Source of the DNA: Fidelibacterota bacterium
GTDB taxonomy: Bacteria; Fidelibacterota; UBA8477; JABMPR01
Assembly: GCA_016844955.1 (NCBI GenBank)
Contig: JAERTH010000032.1
Span: forward strand, 62,001 to 126,000
Reading direction: 5' to 3'
DNA length: 64,000 nt
Every line of letters begins with the position of its first letter. Position 1 is the first letter of the stretch. The notes under the pieces were generated by a model. That model did not search any database and had not been told where the DNA came from. It was given only the letters and a program-made list of their open reading frames with translations. The translations under genes were made by a program, and so were the position numbers. Shown one piece after another: positions 35,679 to 44,919 of this stretch.

Positions 35679-36959
35679 TTAAAACTTGAGCATGAGAGAA
35701 AATCGCATGGTATTATTCAGAGGATGCGTTTCTTCTGCCACCGTGTATCCAAAATCGAATCCATAATTGCCATATCTGATACCGGCACCTACGGTCGGTG
35801 TCGTAATTTTTCCTTCTGTATCATAATAATAGCCACCACGTATGGCGAACATTTGATTATACCAATACTCCAGTCCAATACTATGGATCAGTGATGAAAA
35901 CTCGTCAGTGAATTTTCTATCGTCACTATTCCCGACTTCAAGTACGCCATCTTCATTATAGGCACCATCTGGAGACTGTGTGGTATCACCATTGGCAATT
36001 TCCCAGCCACCAATAACACGGTCATTATTCATATCCCGATCACCACCAAGATACCAATCATCAAGGAAAGATGTAACAATACCCTTCCACCATGAATCAG
36101 TGTGGGCTATCTCTTTCTGTCCATCTTGATTGTAGTTTCCTGAAAGATTGACATCGCCATTTTCATCGTAACCACCGATGGCCCTGTCACCATCCCAATC
36201 CATGGTAGCATATTCACCGACCAGCAATTTGTTTACATCATAGACGATGTTCAAGCTATTGTGTTTTGATTCATAAGCGCGAAGATTGAACCCCATCTTC
36301 AAGTTCGTAGGCATGGGATCCGCCTGCTCCTCATCATTGAAAATGACTTTTGGGCCAAGATTAGAAACCATCACGCCCAGATCCACTCTATCACCCAGAT
36401 AACCTTTGGTCAGATACCCCACATCAAATCCGAAATTGGTTGCAGAGCCTTTTGTCTCTTCTGTACCCACTTCAATAAAGGAATCTGTCAAATGTTGGTG
36501 TAACAACTTGAAATTAAACCCGATACTGGAATGCTCAGAGATCATAGTTGCATAGCTTACGGTTCCAGAGAAAAAATATGTCAAAAAGGTACCCAGGTCC
36601 ACTCCATTAGGATCTGTATGCTGCTGTTCACCAGCATTGAGATAGATGAGATTTCCACCAAAGACACCCAGGCCTTCTACAGGAACGCGGCCTCCCAGGA
36701 AATCATAGTACATATCATCAACCAATCCGGGCAACCAGTTGACATGCATACCTGCCACTTCGTATCCCTCTTGAAACCCTAAGCCGGCAGGGTTCCAGTA
36801 GGTTGCATAGGAATCATCTGCTACAGCCACTTGAGCCTCACCCATACCACCTGCGCGAGCACCAGGTGCTATCAATAGAAAGAGAGCGGATTGCGAGAAA
36901 GCGATTGAAAGGAGCATGAGACTCCCAATCGCAAGTTTTAAAATTTTATTTGTCTTCAT
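35679..36959 (-). CDS. PorV/UPF0164-like outer-membrane barrel with Asp-rich insert
   Basis: 426 residues with a signal peptide (KILKLAIGSLMLLSIAFSQ). The start of the mature protein, APGARAGGMGEAQVAVADD followed by YATYWNPAGLG, is the PorV/PorQ family signature. PorV is the type IX secretion shuttle that carries sorting-domain cargo. The protein ends MRFSLMLKF like a barrel. Residues 253-347 are an unusual Asp/Asn/Gly-rich insert containing two related copies. ATG 36959 is preferred, with GAGGAG nine bases upstream; a longer frame would run through a terminator-like hairpin. The neighbouring M6-like protein with a sorting domain is a plausible client. Confidence 0.85.
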   Translation of the reverse strand: MKTNKILKLAIGSLMLLSIAFSQSALFLLIAPGARAGGMGEAQVAVADDSYATYWNPAGLGFQEGYEVAGMHVNWLPGLVDDMYYDFLGGRVPVEGLGVFGGNLIYLNAGEQQHTDPNGVDLGTFLTYFFSGTVSYATMISEHSSIGFNFKLLHQHLTDSFIEVGTEETKGSATNFGFDVGYLTKGYLGDRVDLGVMVSNLGPKVIFNDEEQADPMPTNLKMGFNLRAYESKHNSLNIVYDVNKLLVGEYATMDWDGDRAIGGYDENGDVNLSGNYNQDGQKEIAHTDSWWKGIVTSFLDDWYLGGDRDMNNDRVIGGWEIANGDTTQSPDGAYNEDGVLEVGNSDDRKFTDEFSSLIHSIGLEYWYNQMFAIRGGYYYDTEGKITTPTVGAGIRYGNYGFDFGYTVAEETHPLNNTMRFSLMLKF

Positions 36960-36980
36960 CTTACATAACTCCTCATTCAT

Positions 36981-37012
36981 AAAAAAACCGAATGTATTTA
37001 AAATCATTCGGT
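36981..37012 (-). terminator. Terminator-like hairpin in the PorV-like gene leader (candidate attenuator)
   Basis: On the minus strand perfect 8-bp arms ACCGAATG / CATTCGGT enclose a 10-base AT loop and are followed by seven T. It ends only 22 bases before the PorV-like ATG, leaving no room for a promoter in between. Confidence 0.65.
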
Positions 37013-37145
37013 ATCAACTTTAAAAAGATTAACGCCAGTTTCGTATTTGTTTTTTAGAAGGATTTTCAATATAAAATCCCAGTAACGTTATCTCTATTAA
37101 AGCTCTCCTCTATTTAAGCGGGCGAATATAGGTTTCCAGCCAGCC

Positions 37146-37409
37146 CTAATCAACGGGTTTTCCAATATTTAGCCCCTCTAACGGTATAGATAACTCAGGC
37201 AAGAGCTGTGGAATACCGGCGCTAACAGGATACAGAATGTTTTGATTTTTTTCATATAAAAGGCCATCTGTTGAAGTAGAAACCTGACTACCATCACGGT
37301 GGCTAACATTCATAGTTGGAATCAATGAATTGAATTCAGCCAGAAAATCATCTCCAACTTCAACCAGTGGCGATTTCGAGATGGGACAATGATATTTAAT
37401 CTGACTCAT
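37146..37409 (-). CDS. Trm112-like small protein without a full zinc site
   Basis: 87 residues. It follows the Trm112/UPF0434 layout: KYHCPISKSPLVEVGDDF at the start and DGLLYEKNQNILYPVSAGIPQLLPE in the second half. The usual CPxC pair is reduced to a single cysteine (CPIS), and the second pair is also absent, so zinc is probably not bound. Trm112 proteins activate methyltransferases, but many bacterial homologues have unknown roles. It begins two bases after the MlaF-like gene. Confidence 0.75.
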   Translation of the reverse strand: MSQIKYHCPISKSPLVEVGDDFLAEFNSLIPTMNVSHRDGSQVSTSTDGLLYEKNQNILYPVSAGIPQLLPELSIPLEGLNIGKPVD

Positions 37410-37411
37410 AC

Positions 37412-38161
37412 TTACCTTAACTTCAAATTTGCTTCTTCTTTATAACCACTGATAAAATCCTGCACAGATTCAATCTTTGATTGCTTCATCTCTTCGACGC
37501 TACCAACAAAGGAAAAGTTCCCCTGATCCAGCAATCCAATCTTATCTGCCAGAAAAAAGCCGGTTGGGATGTCATGGGTCACGATGATACTGGTGACATT
37601 CATATCTTCCTGCATCTCTTTGATCAACTTTGCAATTTGCGAACTGGTAACAGGATCCAGGCCCGTAGTTGGTTCATCGTATAGAATGTATTTGGGTTTC
37701 ATGGCAACTACACGCGCCAACCCAACTCGTTTTCGCATACCACCACTAAGTTGAGCTGGAAATTTATCACCAACGTCGGTCAAGCCAACACGACGGAGGC
37801 TTTCTTTGGTAATGCTGTCAATTTCTGACTCTGAATAGCGATTGTTGGCCTTGAGACCGATGCCCACATTATCGCAGATGTTGAGGCTGTCGAAAAGAGC
37901 GGCTGACTGGAACAACATTCCAAATTTTAATCTGCATTGATCCAGACCTTTGGAATCAAGTGAACCCAGCACATCGCCATCAATAATAATTTCGCCCGAA
38001 TCGGGATATAGAAGTCGAGTGATCAGCTTGAGTAAAACACTTTTGCCCTGACCACTCTTACCCATGACTACTACACTTTGGCCATCTTCAACTTCAAAAT
38101 CAATACCATCCAGGACCACCAGGTCGCCAAAGGTTTTGTTTAGATTTTTAATTTCGATCAT
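37412..38161 (-). CDS. MlaF/MceG-like ABC ATPase
   Basis: 249 residues. It has Walker A GKSGQGKS (34-41), Q-loop GMLFQSAALFDSL (the ALFDSL stretch is typical of MlaF/Ttg2A), signature LSGGMRKRVGLARV, Walker B YILYDEPTTGLDP and switch THD. MlaF powers phospholipid transport between membranes with MlaE permease and MlaD substrate-binding proteins, neither of which is in the window. It follows nrdR by 36 bases. Confidence 0.88.
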   Translation of the reverse strand: MIEIKNLNKTFGDLVVLDGIDFEVEDGQSVVVMGKSGQGKSVLLKLITRLLYPDSGEIIIDGDVLGSLDSKGLDQCRLKFGMLFQSAALFDSLNICDNVGIGLKANNRYSESEIDSITKESLRRVGLTDVGDKFPAQLSGGMRKRVGLARVVAMKPKYILYDEPTTGLDPVTSSQIAKLIKEMQEDMNVTSIIVTHDIPTGFFLADKIGLLDQGNFSFVGSVEEMKQSKIESVQDFISGYKEEANLKLR

Positions 38162-38197
38162 TTTGGGTATTCAAATGATCAGATCGACCTGGATTTG

Positions 38198-38641
38198 TTA
38201 TATCTCATCCAATTCGGCTCTGAACTCTTTCACATCCTCAAATTTGCGGTAAACGCTGGCAAAACGTACATAGGCAATTTCATCCAGACCTTTAAGATGT
38301 TTCATCACCAGCTCGCCGACATCTTTGGCATGGACTTCTGAGGAGCCAAAGGTATTCACGTCTTGAATTATGAGGTCCACTGTCTGATTCATCTGAGCGC
38401 TATTTACCGGTCTTTTGCTACAGGCAATGGCTATGCTTTTGAGGATTTTCTCTCTATCAAATGGCTCTCGCCGTTGATTGCTTTTGATTACGAGCAGTGG
38501 TTGGGTTTCCACATACTCATAGGTTGTAAAACGATATGAACAGCTACCACATTCCCTACGGCGTCGGATGGCGCGACCATCCTGGGTATGTCGTGAATCG
38601 ATTACTCTGGTATCACCCTGCTGACATTGAGGACAATTCAT
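38198..38641 (-). CDS. nrdR: Transcriptional repressor NrdR
   Basis: 147 residues. The N-terminal zinc ribbon (MNCPQCQQGDTRVIDSR and RRRRECGSCSYRFTTYE) is followed by an ATP-cone (VIKSNQRREPFDREKILKSI). NrdR senses ATP/dATP and represses ribonucleotide reductase genes at NrdR boxes. It follows glyA by five bases, a common neighbour in bacteria. Confidence 0.97.
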   Translation of the reverse strand: MNCPQCQQGDTRVIDSRHTQDGRAIRRRRECGSCSYRFTTYEYVETQPLLVIKSNQRREPFDREKILKSIAIACSKRPVNSAQMNQTVDLIIQDVNTFGSSEVHAKDVGELVMKHLKGLDEIAYVRFASVYRKFEDVKEFRAELDEI

Positions 38642-38646
38642 CAGAT

Positions 38647-39945
38647 CTACTCAACATCCTGGTAATGAGGAAATGACTTTGACAATTCAGTTATCTTCGA
38701 TTTAACCAGTTCGTGGACAGCTTCATTGTCTGGATCTGAGATGACTTCATTTATGAATCCGGCTATGTGTTTCATCTCAGCTTCCTTAAAACCTCTTGAA
38801 GTGAGTGCAGCGGTTCCGATTCGAATGCCACTTGTAATGAGGGGACTACGCTTGTCAAAAGGCACCATATTCTTATTGGTGGTCATGCCTGAGGCTTCAA
38901 GGACACGTTCAGCCTTTTTGCCACTGATTTCATTTGCTGTAAGATCAATAAGCAATAAGTGGTTATCTGTCCCACCAGAGATGAGATTATAACCATGTTG
39001 GGATAACGCTTGACCCAGTGTTTTTGCGTTGGCGATGACCTGCCTGGCATAAACTTTAAAATCAGGCTTCAAGGCTTCACCAAAAGCTACTGCTTTAGCG
39101 GCAATCACGTGCATAAGTGGACCGCCCTGGATTCCAGGCATAACCGTGCTATCCAGAAGTTCGCTCATCATCTTTGTTCGGCCACTTTTGGGCGCCACAA
39201 TACCGAAGGTATTTTCAAAATCCTGGCCCATCATGACCAGACCACCACGGGGACCGCGAAGGGTTTTATGGGTGGTTGAAGTGACGACATGGCAATGAGG
39301 CATCGGGCTGGGATGCTCTCCCGCTGCAATTAACCCTGCAGGATGGGCAACATCAGCCATCAAAAAGGCACCTACTTCGTCAGCAATTTCACGAAAGGTC
39401 TTAAAATCATAGTGTCTGGGATAGGCGCTACCACCAGCGATGATCATTTTGGGGTTATGTTTCTTCGCCTGATCACGGACCATATCATAATCGATGCGAC
39501 CTGTTTTAGCGTCAACTCCATAGGCAACAATATTGTAGAATTTGCCTGAGAAATTCACATGGGAACCGTGGGTTAGATGGCCACCATGGGCCAGATCCAT
39601 TCCCAGAACAGTATCACTGGGCTTCACCAGTGTAAAGTATACTGACATATTGGCCTGCGAACCTGAATGTGGTTGCACATTGGCATACTCAGCGCCAAAC
39701 AACTCCTTAACGCGATCTCTGGCAAGGTTTTCAGCCGTATCTACAGCTTCGCACCCTCCATAATAGCGCTTACCAGGATACCCCTCAGCGTATTTGTTGG
39801 TCATGACACTACCAGCAGCCTGTAAAACGGCCTTACTTACAAAATTTTCGGAAGCAATCAGCTCCAGCGTGTGGTTTTCTCTATCACGCTCGGCCATAAT
39901 GGCTGCGTAAATCTGTTGATCGGATGCTTTAAGATCAGTCAGCAT
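38647..39945 (-). CDS. glyA: Serine hydroxymethyltransferase
   Basis: 432 residues. The PLP enzyme interconverts serine and glycine with tetrahydrofolate. Motifs are [46 protein letters not shown], the PLP-lysine stretch [15 protein letters not shown] and [24 protein letters not shown] use ATG 39945, which has GGAGGT five bases upstream and lies inside the end of rpiB; an upstream extension would cover more of rpiB. rpiB-glyA-nrdR is a conserved bacterial order. Confidence 0.97.
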   Translation of the reverse strand: MLTDLKASDQQIYAAIMAERDRENHTLELIASENFVSKAVLQAAGSVMTNKYAEGYPGKRYYGGCEAVDTAENLARDRVKELFGAEYANVQPHSGSQANMSVYFTLVKPSDTVLGMDLAHGGHLTHGSHVNFSGKFYNIVAYGVDAKTGRIDYDMVRDQAKKHNPKMIIAGGSAYPRHYDFKTFREIADEVGAFLMADVAHPAGLIAAGEHPSPMPHCHVVTSTTHKTLRGPRGGLVMMGQDFENTFGIVAPKSGRTKMMSELLDSTVMPGIQGGPLMHVIAAKAVAFGEALKPDFKVYARQVIANAKTLGQALSQHGYNLISGGTDNHLLLIDLTANEISGKKAERVLEASGMTTNKNMVPFDKRSPLITSGIRIGTAALTSRGFKEAEMKHIAGFINEVISDPDNEAVHELVKSKITELSKSFPHYQDVE

Positions 39946-40387
39946 GTTGACCTCCAGGATTGGATTCAATTTTCTGTAGACGCCTGGCATGACGGTCACC
40001 TTCCCATTCAGTGACCAACCAGGGCTCTATAATATGTTTCATGGATTCAATGGATTGGGTTCTCGCCCCGAGGCACAACACATTGGCATCATTATGCTCT
40101 CGACTGAGAATTGCTAAATCTTTAGTAAAGCAAAGTGCAGCGCGCACTCCCGAAAATCGGTTGGCAGCTATGGACATTCCGATTCCGGTGCCGCAAATCA
40201 AAATACCGCGGTCGACACTACCCTTTTGCAAGGCCCGACTAACTTGAGCGGCATAGTCGGGGTAATCAGTAGACTCACTGGTATATGTGCCTTCATCGAC
40301 GACAGTGTGACCAGCCAATTTCAGAAATTTGGCAATCTCTGTTTTTGCTTCAAGAGCAGCATGGTCAGAGCCGATGGCAATATTCAT
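39935..40387 (-). CDS. rpiB: Ribose 5-phosphate isomerase B
   Basis: 150 residues. It interconverts ribulose-5-phosphate and ribose-5-phosphate. Signatures are [49 protein letters not shown] (with the active-site Cys), [16 protein letters not shown] and a C-terminal RHARRLQKI. It overlaps the glyA start by 11 bases, indicating cotranscription. Confidence 0.96.
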   Translation of the reverse strand: MNIAIGSDHAALEAKTEIAKFLKLAGHTVVDEGTYTSESTDYPDYAAQVSRALQKGSVDRGILICGTGIGMSIAANRFSGVRAALCFTKDLAILSREHNDANVLCLGARTQSIESMKHIIEPWLVTEWEGDRHARRLQKIESNPGGQHAD

Positions 40388-40401
40388 AGCCAGTGATTCC
40401 T

Positions 40402-41676
40402 TTATTTTTTCGGGGCAGCTACGCTTCTATTGAGCCACTTATAACATTCTTTTTTAGGCTTGGCTTTACCGGCTTTAACATATCCATCTGTGTTAAAGAA
40501 CCAGTCACCACTTTGAGGAATACGGGCTTCTTTCAGGAATTCAATTTTATTACGAACTTTTCCATAGCCTTTTGCCTTGGCAGTTGTATAGTCTTCATAG
40601 GCCATCATAAACACCAGTTTATCATCAAAATCTGGTACAGCACCGGAACATTCTACACCAACGGCTTCGTAAACGGCTGCACGGTTGGCATAAGCCTGAC
40701 CATTATCACTATCCATCTTGATGCCCTTGCCAGCCCAGGTCATGGCTGATTTTAGTTGGCCATCAGCGATATAGGCTTCGGTCATATCAAAATAAATGCG
40801 GACATCTTCTGGATTTGCTGTATTTAGCTTTTTTAGAATGGTGATAACATCTTTGGTTTTACCAATCTCACCATAAGCTTGAACTAGAGTCTTCATGACG
40901 TTAGTCATCCCGGGAGATTCTTTCAGGATACCCTCAAATATGTTGATAGCCCTATTGGTTTCACCAACAGCCAGCAGTTCGCGACCCAGGTCTGTTGCAT
41001 TCGAAATATTAGCTGGATTCTTCTCGTATTCCTCTTCCAGAATACCAATTACATCACCACCAGTTGACTCTACAGCTTCACGTTTAATAAAAACTAAATC
41101 TTTATTATCAGGATCGTTAACCAGCAAGGCATCTGCCAGACTTTTTGCTTCATCATACATGCCTGCTGCGAGATAATCGTTGGCAAGCTCCATCCCCAGG
41201 ACAGCGTCCTCAGGAAACTGAGCATACTTTGCAATCTTGGTCTGCAATACAGCTTCGTCATCACCCATGACGCCCAGCGCGTGTAGCTTGCTGTCCCACA
41301 GGTATTTATCGCCCGGTATAATTGCGAGACCTTCATCATAGAAGATGATCGCTGAATCAATGCTTTCCAGTTCGCGGTAGCAGTTGCCCATGTAAACGTA
41401 GACGTTTTTGGCCATGGCTTCATCAACACATTCATATTCGAACAATTTCTTATAATTGAACAGTGCGTCAGCATAGGCTTTATTTTTGTAATATTCCGTG
41501 GCAAAGCTTAGATGCTTCATGCAATACCGGGAATTTGCTTTACGCACAGAATCTTTACGTGCTTTCTCAATGGCTGCCAATTCCTCAGGTGTGGCCTGGG
41601 GTGGCATACAGGCGGAAATAACCATTGTGAACAACATGATGCCCATAACGATAAATGACACAGCTTTTAACTTCAT
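40402..41676 (-). CDS. TPR-repeat lipoprotein
   Basis: 424 residues. A signal peptide ends VISAC, so Cys23 is lipidated. At least eight TPR-like helical pairs follow (YKNKAYADALFNYKKLFEYE, IDSAIIFYDEGLAIIPGD, MYDEAKSLADALLVNDPDNK, NRAINIFEGILKESPGM and others), then a short cysteine-containing C-terminal region with DWFFNTDGYVKAGKAKPKKE. The likely location is the inner face of the outer membrane, as a scaffold. No named family is evident. It is 10 bases after the barrel gene downstream of rpiB's own operon start. Confidence 0.75.
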   Translation of the reverse strand: MKLKAVSFIVMGIMLFTMVISACMPPQATPEELAAIEKARKDSVRKANSRYCMKHLSFATEYYKNKAYADALFNYKKLFEYECVDEAMAKNVYVYMGNCYRELESIDSAIIFYDEGLAIIPGDKYLWDSKLHALGVMGDDEAVLQTKIAKYAQFPEDAVLGMELANDYLAAGMYDEAKSLADALLVNDPDNKDLVFIKREAVESTGGDVIGILEEEYEKNPANISNATDLGRELLAVGETNRAINIFEGILKESPGMTNVMKTLVQAYGEIGKTKDVITILKKLNTANPEDVRIYFDMTEAYIADGQLKSAMTWAGKGIKMDSDNGQAYANRAAVYEAVGVECSGAVPDFDDKLVFMMAYEDYTTAKAKGYGKVRNKIEFLKEARIPQSGDWFFNTDGYVKAGKAKPKKECYKWLNRSVAAPKK

Positions 41677-41686
41677 GAGTTAACCC

Positions 41687-42865
41687 TCATCTTCTTTTAA
41701 CTTTTCTAAACCAGGTATCATTAACTTGAATACCAAACTTGACCCGGATAAATTGCTCTTCAGGTAGACTAACTTCGCCCCCGCGCGTCCCAAATTCTCC
41801 AGATACATCAAATAAACTTCTTCCATTTCTCAACCTGAGATTCATCCCCGAAACAATTGAATACTCATGAATAAGATCATCACTACCTGAAACCAGATAA
41901 TAATTCTTTGCCGATAATCCAACCTGCCAGCCAGTTCGCTTGGCCCAGCTACGGGACATGCGATCCCGGGCAGCTCTTAACATTGACATCTGAAAACTGG
42001 CAACAGGAACGGTGTGCCACCCATCAGGTAATGAAAATAATCGTGCTGAGTCGAATCCAGATTCAGGGAAAATCTGTTGGCCTATACCAGCTACAAATTT
42101 CGTATAGTCGGTGTGATGGTAGACAACACCGAATTTCACGGTAGATGGCCAGGCAGCCAATTCCTCAGAAAATTCAACATAAGTATCAGTTCCAGCAAGA
42201 CTGTCTCTACCGTCCAGGGTTGGTCTGTCATATGGCAAATCGATTGTTAGACCGAGAGACACTTTCTCAAATATCTCCGTTGAGAGACCTAACTCCAGGG
42301 ATTGTCCATTTAACCCACCCCGCAATACATACATTTCTGCTAATTCATCGGATTCCAGAACCGATTCACGCCTGATAAAACCATGGTAGGCATGCCATTT
42401 TAAACCAAAACTCATGGATGGGTTCAGTGCATACCCCAGTCCAACACTGTAGTCCCAAATTCCACCGTCAGAGTTTTGACTCAGCGTACCGGATAGAAAT
42501 GGAACTTCATAACTATTATTAAAATCTGCAACCGCCTGGGCACTGAGACTCATACCCACGTTGTTTCCCACGGGAAAGGCAAAATAGAATTGTTCCATAC
42601 GGGTATTATTGGTCATCGTCTCTGATACGGTTCTATACTCTGAACCAAGACCAACACCAAAATAGACACGCTTCAAATTGTTTAGGCCAGCCGGGTTTTG
42701 CAGGGTAACTCTACTTGTATCGCGCAGAGCAACTACACCCTGACCAATACTACTCACCAGTGGATCAGTACTGGGAAATAAATCTCCATACCCAAGACCA
42801 TAGTATGCTGATTGCCCCATTAAGGATGTAGTCAGTATGGTGAAGATAAAAATTAGTTTTCTCAT
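41687..42865 (-). CDS. Outer-membrane barrel protein of unknown function
   Basis: 392 residues with a signal peptide (RKLIFIFTILTTSLMGQ). The start of the mature chain (SAYYGLGYGDLFPSTDPLVS then GQGVVALRDTSRVTLQNPAGL) resembles the FadL/PorV-type barrels, with a NPAG motif near the N-terminus. The body alternates short aromatic beta-strands. It ends TWFRKVKRR, without a classical terminal aromatic. Its ATG overlaps the stop of the lipoprotein gene upstream by four bases, so the two may act together at the outer membrane. Confidence 0.7.
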   Translation of the reverse strand: MRKLIFIFTILTTSLMGQSAYYGLGYGDLFPSTDPLVSSIGQGVVALRDTSRVTLQNPAGLNNLKRVYFGVGLGSEYRTVSETMTNNTRMEQFYFAFPVGNNVGMSLSAQAVADFNNSYEVPFLSGTLSQNSDGGIWDYSVGLGYALNPSMSFGLKWHAYHGFIRRESVLESDELAEMYVLRGGLNGQSLELGLSTEIFEKVSLGLTIDLPYDRPTLDGRDSLAGTDTYVEFSEELAAWPSTVKFGVVYHHTDYTKFVAGIGQQIFPESGFDSARLFSLPDGWHTVPVASFQMSMLRAARDRMSRSWAKRTGWQVGLSAKNYYLVSGSDDLIHEYSIVSGMNLRLRNGRSLFDVSGEFGTRGGEVSLPEEQFIRVKFGIQVNDTWFRKVKRR

Positions 42866-43983
42866 GGCTTCACCGCCTTAGAAACACTCACAAAGGTTGC
42901 GGAATTGAGGGGATCATTAGAAATGGCTATAAAGCCAGGATCGTAGCCGACATGGTCAGGCTTTAAGACAAGTTCAAGACTGTTTCGCTCCTCATCTATG
43001 GCTGTTTGCACAAGGACATTGATTTGATTATTGATATAGGAATTTCCAGCACTCAGTTCAATGGAAGCTGTATATTCTGTTACCGGATCCGTAACACTCA
43101 TTTCAAAAGTCAGTACAGAGTCTTGTGTATACAATTGAGATGCCGACGTATCAATAGCTGGCAAGAATTTAGAGCTCACAATATGCAACAGCGTATCACC
43201 TGTAGTGACAACGTCAGTGAGGTCGATAGTGAAGACTATAGAATCGGCAGTGAATTGACTGATATAGTCATACGTGCTACGATCAAATTCAGCTGATTTT
43301 TCCATAACATGCATAAAGAGCGTATCGGCTGCTATTGAATGAAGTGTCGTTACACTATCTTCTCCATCAACATCTGCTTCATGAGAGTAAAATATCAGGC
43401 GGGGGCCTGAAACAGAGCCTCCTCCATAGAGTGATGAGAGATACTCTGAATCCACGGGAAAAACACCCAGACTGATCAAGCTATCACCTTCAACCAGCAA
43501 ATCTTCAGGCAGTGTATAGGACCAGACCCGATCCCCATCTGTAATATCTTGAGATTTGTCGTATATCCATGATTCAGAGGGTGGGTTATTAACATCCAAA
43601 TTCTGGTCAGTAATTTCATAAAGGCCAAAATTCAGCTGGTCGGTTTCAAGGGTATCTGCTCCATTCTCCGGGAATGTATGCTGATGAATCATTTGAAATT
43701 GGACACTATCCACCAACAGGGGATTCATAACCGTGTCATTAAATGTGAAGCCAACACTGAACCCCGATTTATAAAAACGAGTTTCACCTACCCAAACGCG
43801 TAGATGATTTCCCCAATCAACTGCTTCAGCACCTGAAGAAATGTCAGTAACATTATTCAGTGTATCTTCCTCAATTGAAAAGGGATTGTAGATAAAGGTG
43901 GTTGTTTCAAATGGTACGGGTTCGTCACATGACCATATGACAACTGATAGCGCAGCGAGTAAAAAATAAATCCGGATTTTCAT
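42862..43983 (-). CDS. Hypothetical lipoprotein, DUF4270-like by position
   Basis: 373 residues. The signal peptide ends VVIWSC, giving an N-terminal lipid anchor at Cys19. The rest is beta-rich with many Asp/Ser/Thr. It contains a DSVQFQM strand that fits the DSvvL pattern I recall for DUF4270 lipoproteins, and SGPRLIFYSHEADVDGED. In Bacteroidota a DUF4270 gene commonly follows a half-length GT5 protein, and the same order is seen here; that suggests but does not prove the family. I use ATG 43983, with GGGG a few bases upstream. A terminator-like hairpin precedes it. Confidence 0.6.
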   Translation of the reverse strand: MKIRIYFLLAALSVVIWSCDEPVPFETTTFIYNPFSIEEDTLNNVTDISSGAEAVDWGNHLRVWVGETRFYKSGFSVGFTFNDTVMNPLLVDSVQFQMIHQHTFPENGADTLETDQLNFGLYEITDQNLDVNNPPSESWIYDKSQDITDGDRVWSYTLPEDLLVEGDSLISLGVFPVDSEYLSSLYGGGSVSGPRLIFYSHEADVDGEDSVTTLHSIAADTLFMHVMEKSAEFDRSTYDYISQFTADSIVFTIDLTDVVTTGDTLLHIVSSKFLPAIDTSASQLYTQDSVLTFEMSVTDPVTEYTASIELSAGNSYINNQINVLVQTAIDEERNSLELVLKPDHVGYDPGFIAISNDPLNSATFVSVSKAVKP

Positions 43984-43995
43984 AAGCCCCTTAGT

Positions 43996-44024
43996 AAAAA
44001 GAGCCAAGTGTCAAACACTTGACT
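43996..44024 (-). terminator. Terminator-like hairpin between GT5-like gene and lipoprotein gene
   Basis: On the minus strand AGTCAAGTGT and ACACTTGGCT pair over ten bases (one G-T) around a TTG loop and are followed by CTTTTT. It ends 12 bases before the lipoprotein start codon. Confidence 0.6.
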
Positions 44025-44062
44025 CGAATGGTTTAGAGTCAACATTGTCAATATTCAGAGTT

Positions 44063-44896
44063 TTAATACTCAACTCCGAAGAATGTTTCCAATTCCATGT
44101 TGAGCTGTTGCCAATCTTCATCACTTTCATCGGAAATTGTGAAGTATTTGACAGTTTTGCCTGCTGCTTTCAGCGCTTTTTGAATATTCTTGTGACCTTC
44201 GATCTCTTGCTTGTTGTCTTTGCCATCAATAGATATGCTGATAATTTCATCGGCATGTTTAATAGCGAGTCCAAGCAGGTCATCTTCGTAGCCGGCGTAG
44301 TCTTCTGGCTCTAATCCAGCCATTTCGTACTGTTTCTTCCCGACCTTACCCATTTCTTCAATGTTCACAAGATTGAGAACGGTTTTCATCTCGGCAAAGA
44401 ATTCTTCTTCAGCATAGACCGTTTTGAAAAGGACAGGAACCATGGCCGTGGTCCAGTCATTACAAAGGATATAATCTGGCTGCCAGTATAAATAGGTCAG
44501 GTTTTCGATGGCGATTTTTGAAAAGTAGAAATATTTTTCTGCATTTCTTTGATTGTATCGACCTTCAGCGACCTTATAAAGCGTCTTATTCTTGCCGCCA
44601 AAATAGGGTTGATATTCCATAAAGTAGACTTGAACACGAGTGGATGGCACAAATGCTGATTTGGCTGCCCCAATGACGAGGTCACCTTTATATTCGACTT
44701 CAATTTCTTTCAGTCGAATAACTTCGCGGACAACATATCGGCGTTCGCTAACGAAACCGTAGCGTGGGGTAAATATTCGTAGATCTTGCTTTTTCTCCTG
44801 AAAATGGGACGGGACCTTATTCGAGATTTTAGCGAGGTCAGTTGCCTCAGAAAAAGGTGACACTTCTGAGGATAGATAGTAAATTTTTACAGGCAT
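44063..44896 (-). CDS. Half-length glycogen/starch synthase-like protein (GT5 N-terminal domain only)
   Basis: 277 residues. It starts KIYYLSSEVSPFSEATDLAKI, the GT5 N-terminal motif where full enzymes have SKxGGLADV; the lysine and both glycines are gone (SEATDLAKI). RIFTPRYGFVSERR, RNAEKYFYFSKIAIENL, PDYILCNDWTTAMVPVLFK and the VLNLVNIEE strand follow the same fold. The protein ends before the second GT-B domain, so it cannot carry the catalytic E-x7-E region. Short GT5 relatives of this kind are known in Bacteroidota. It is probably not a synthase; a canonical glgA exists at 12417. Confidence 0.8.
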   Translation of the reverse strand: MPVKIYYLSSEVSPFSEATDLAKISNKVPSHFQEKKQDLRIFTPRYGFVSERRYVVREVIRLKEIEVEYKGDLVIGAAKSAFVPSTRVQVYFMEYQPYFGGKNKTLYKVAEGRYNQRNAEKYFYFSKIAIENLTYLYWQPDYILCNDWTTAMVPVLFKTVYAEEEFFAEMKTVLNLVNIEEMGKVGKKQYEMAGLEPEDYAGYEDDLLGLAIKHADEIISISIDGKDNKQEIEGHKNIQKALKAAGKTVKYFTISDESDEDWQQLNMELETFFGVEY

Positions 44897-44919
44897 AGAA
44901 TTTTTTTTATTTTAACCTA

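Noticed and set aside
36960..37007. Longer PorV-like start at 37007
   Set aside because: It would translate through the terminator-like hairpin and displace the signal peptide; ATG 36959 has GAGGAG upstream.
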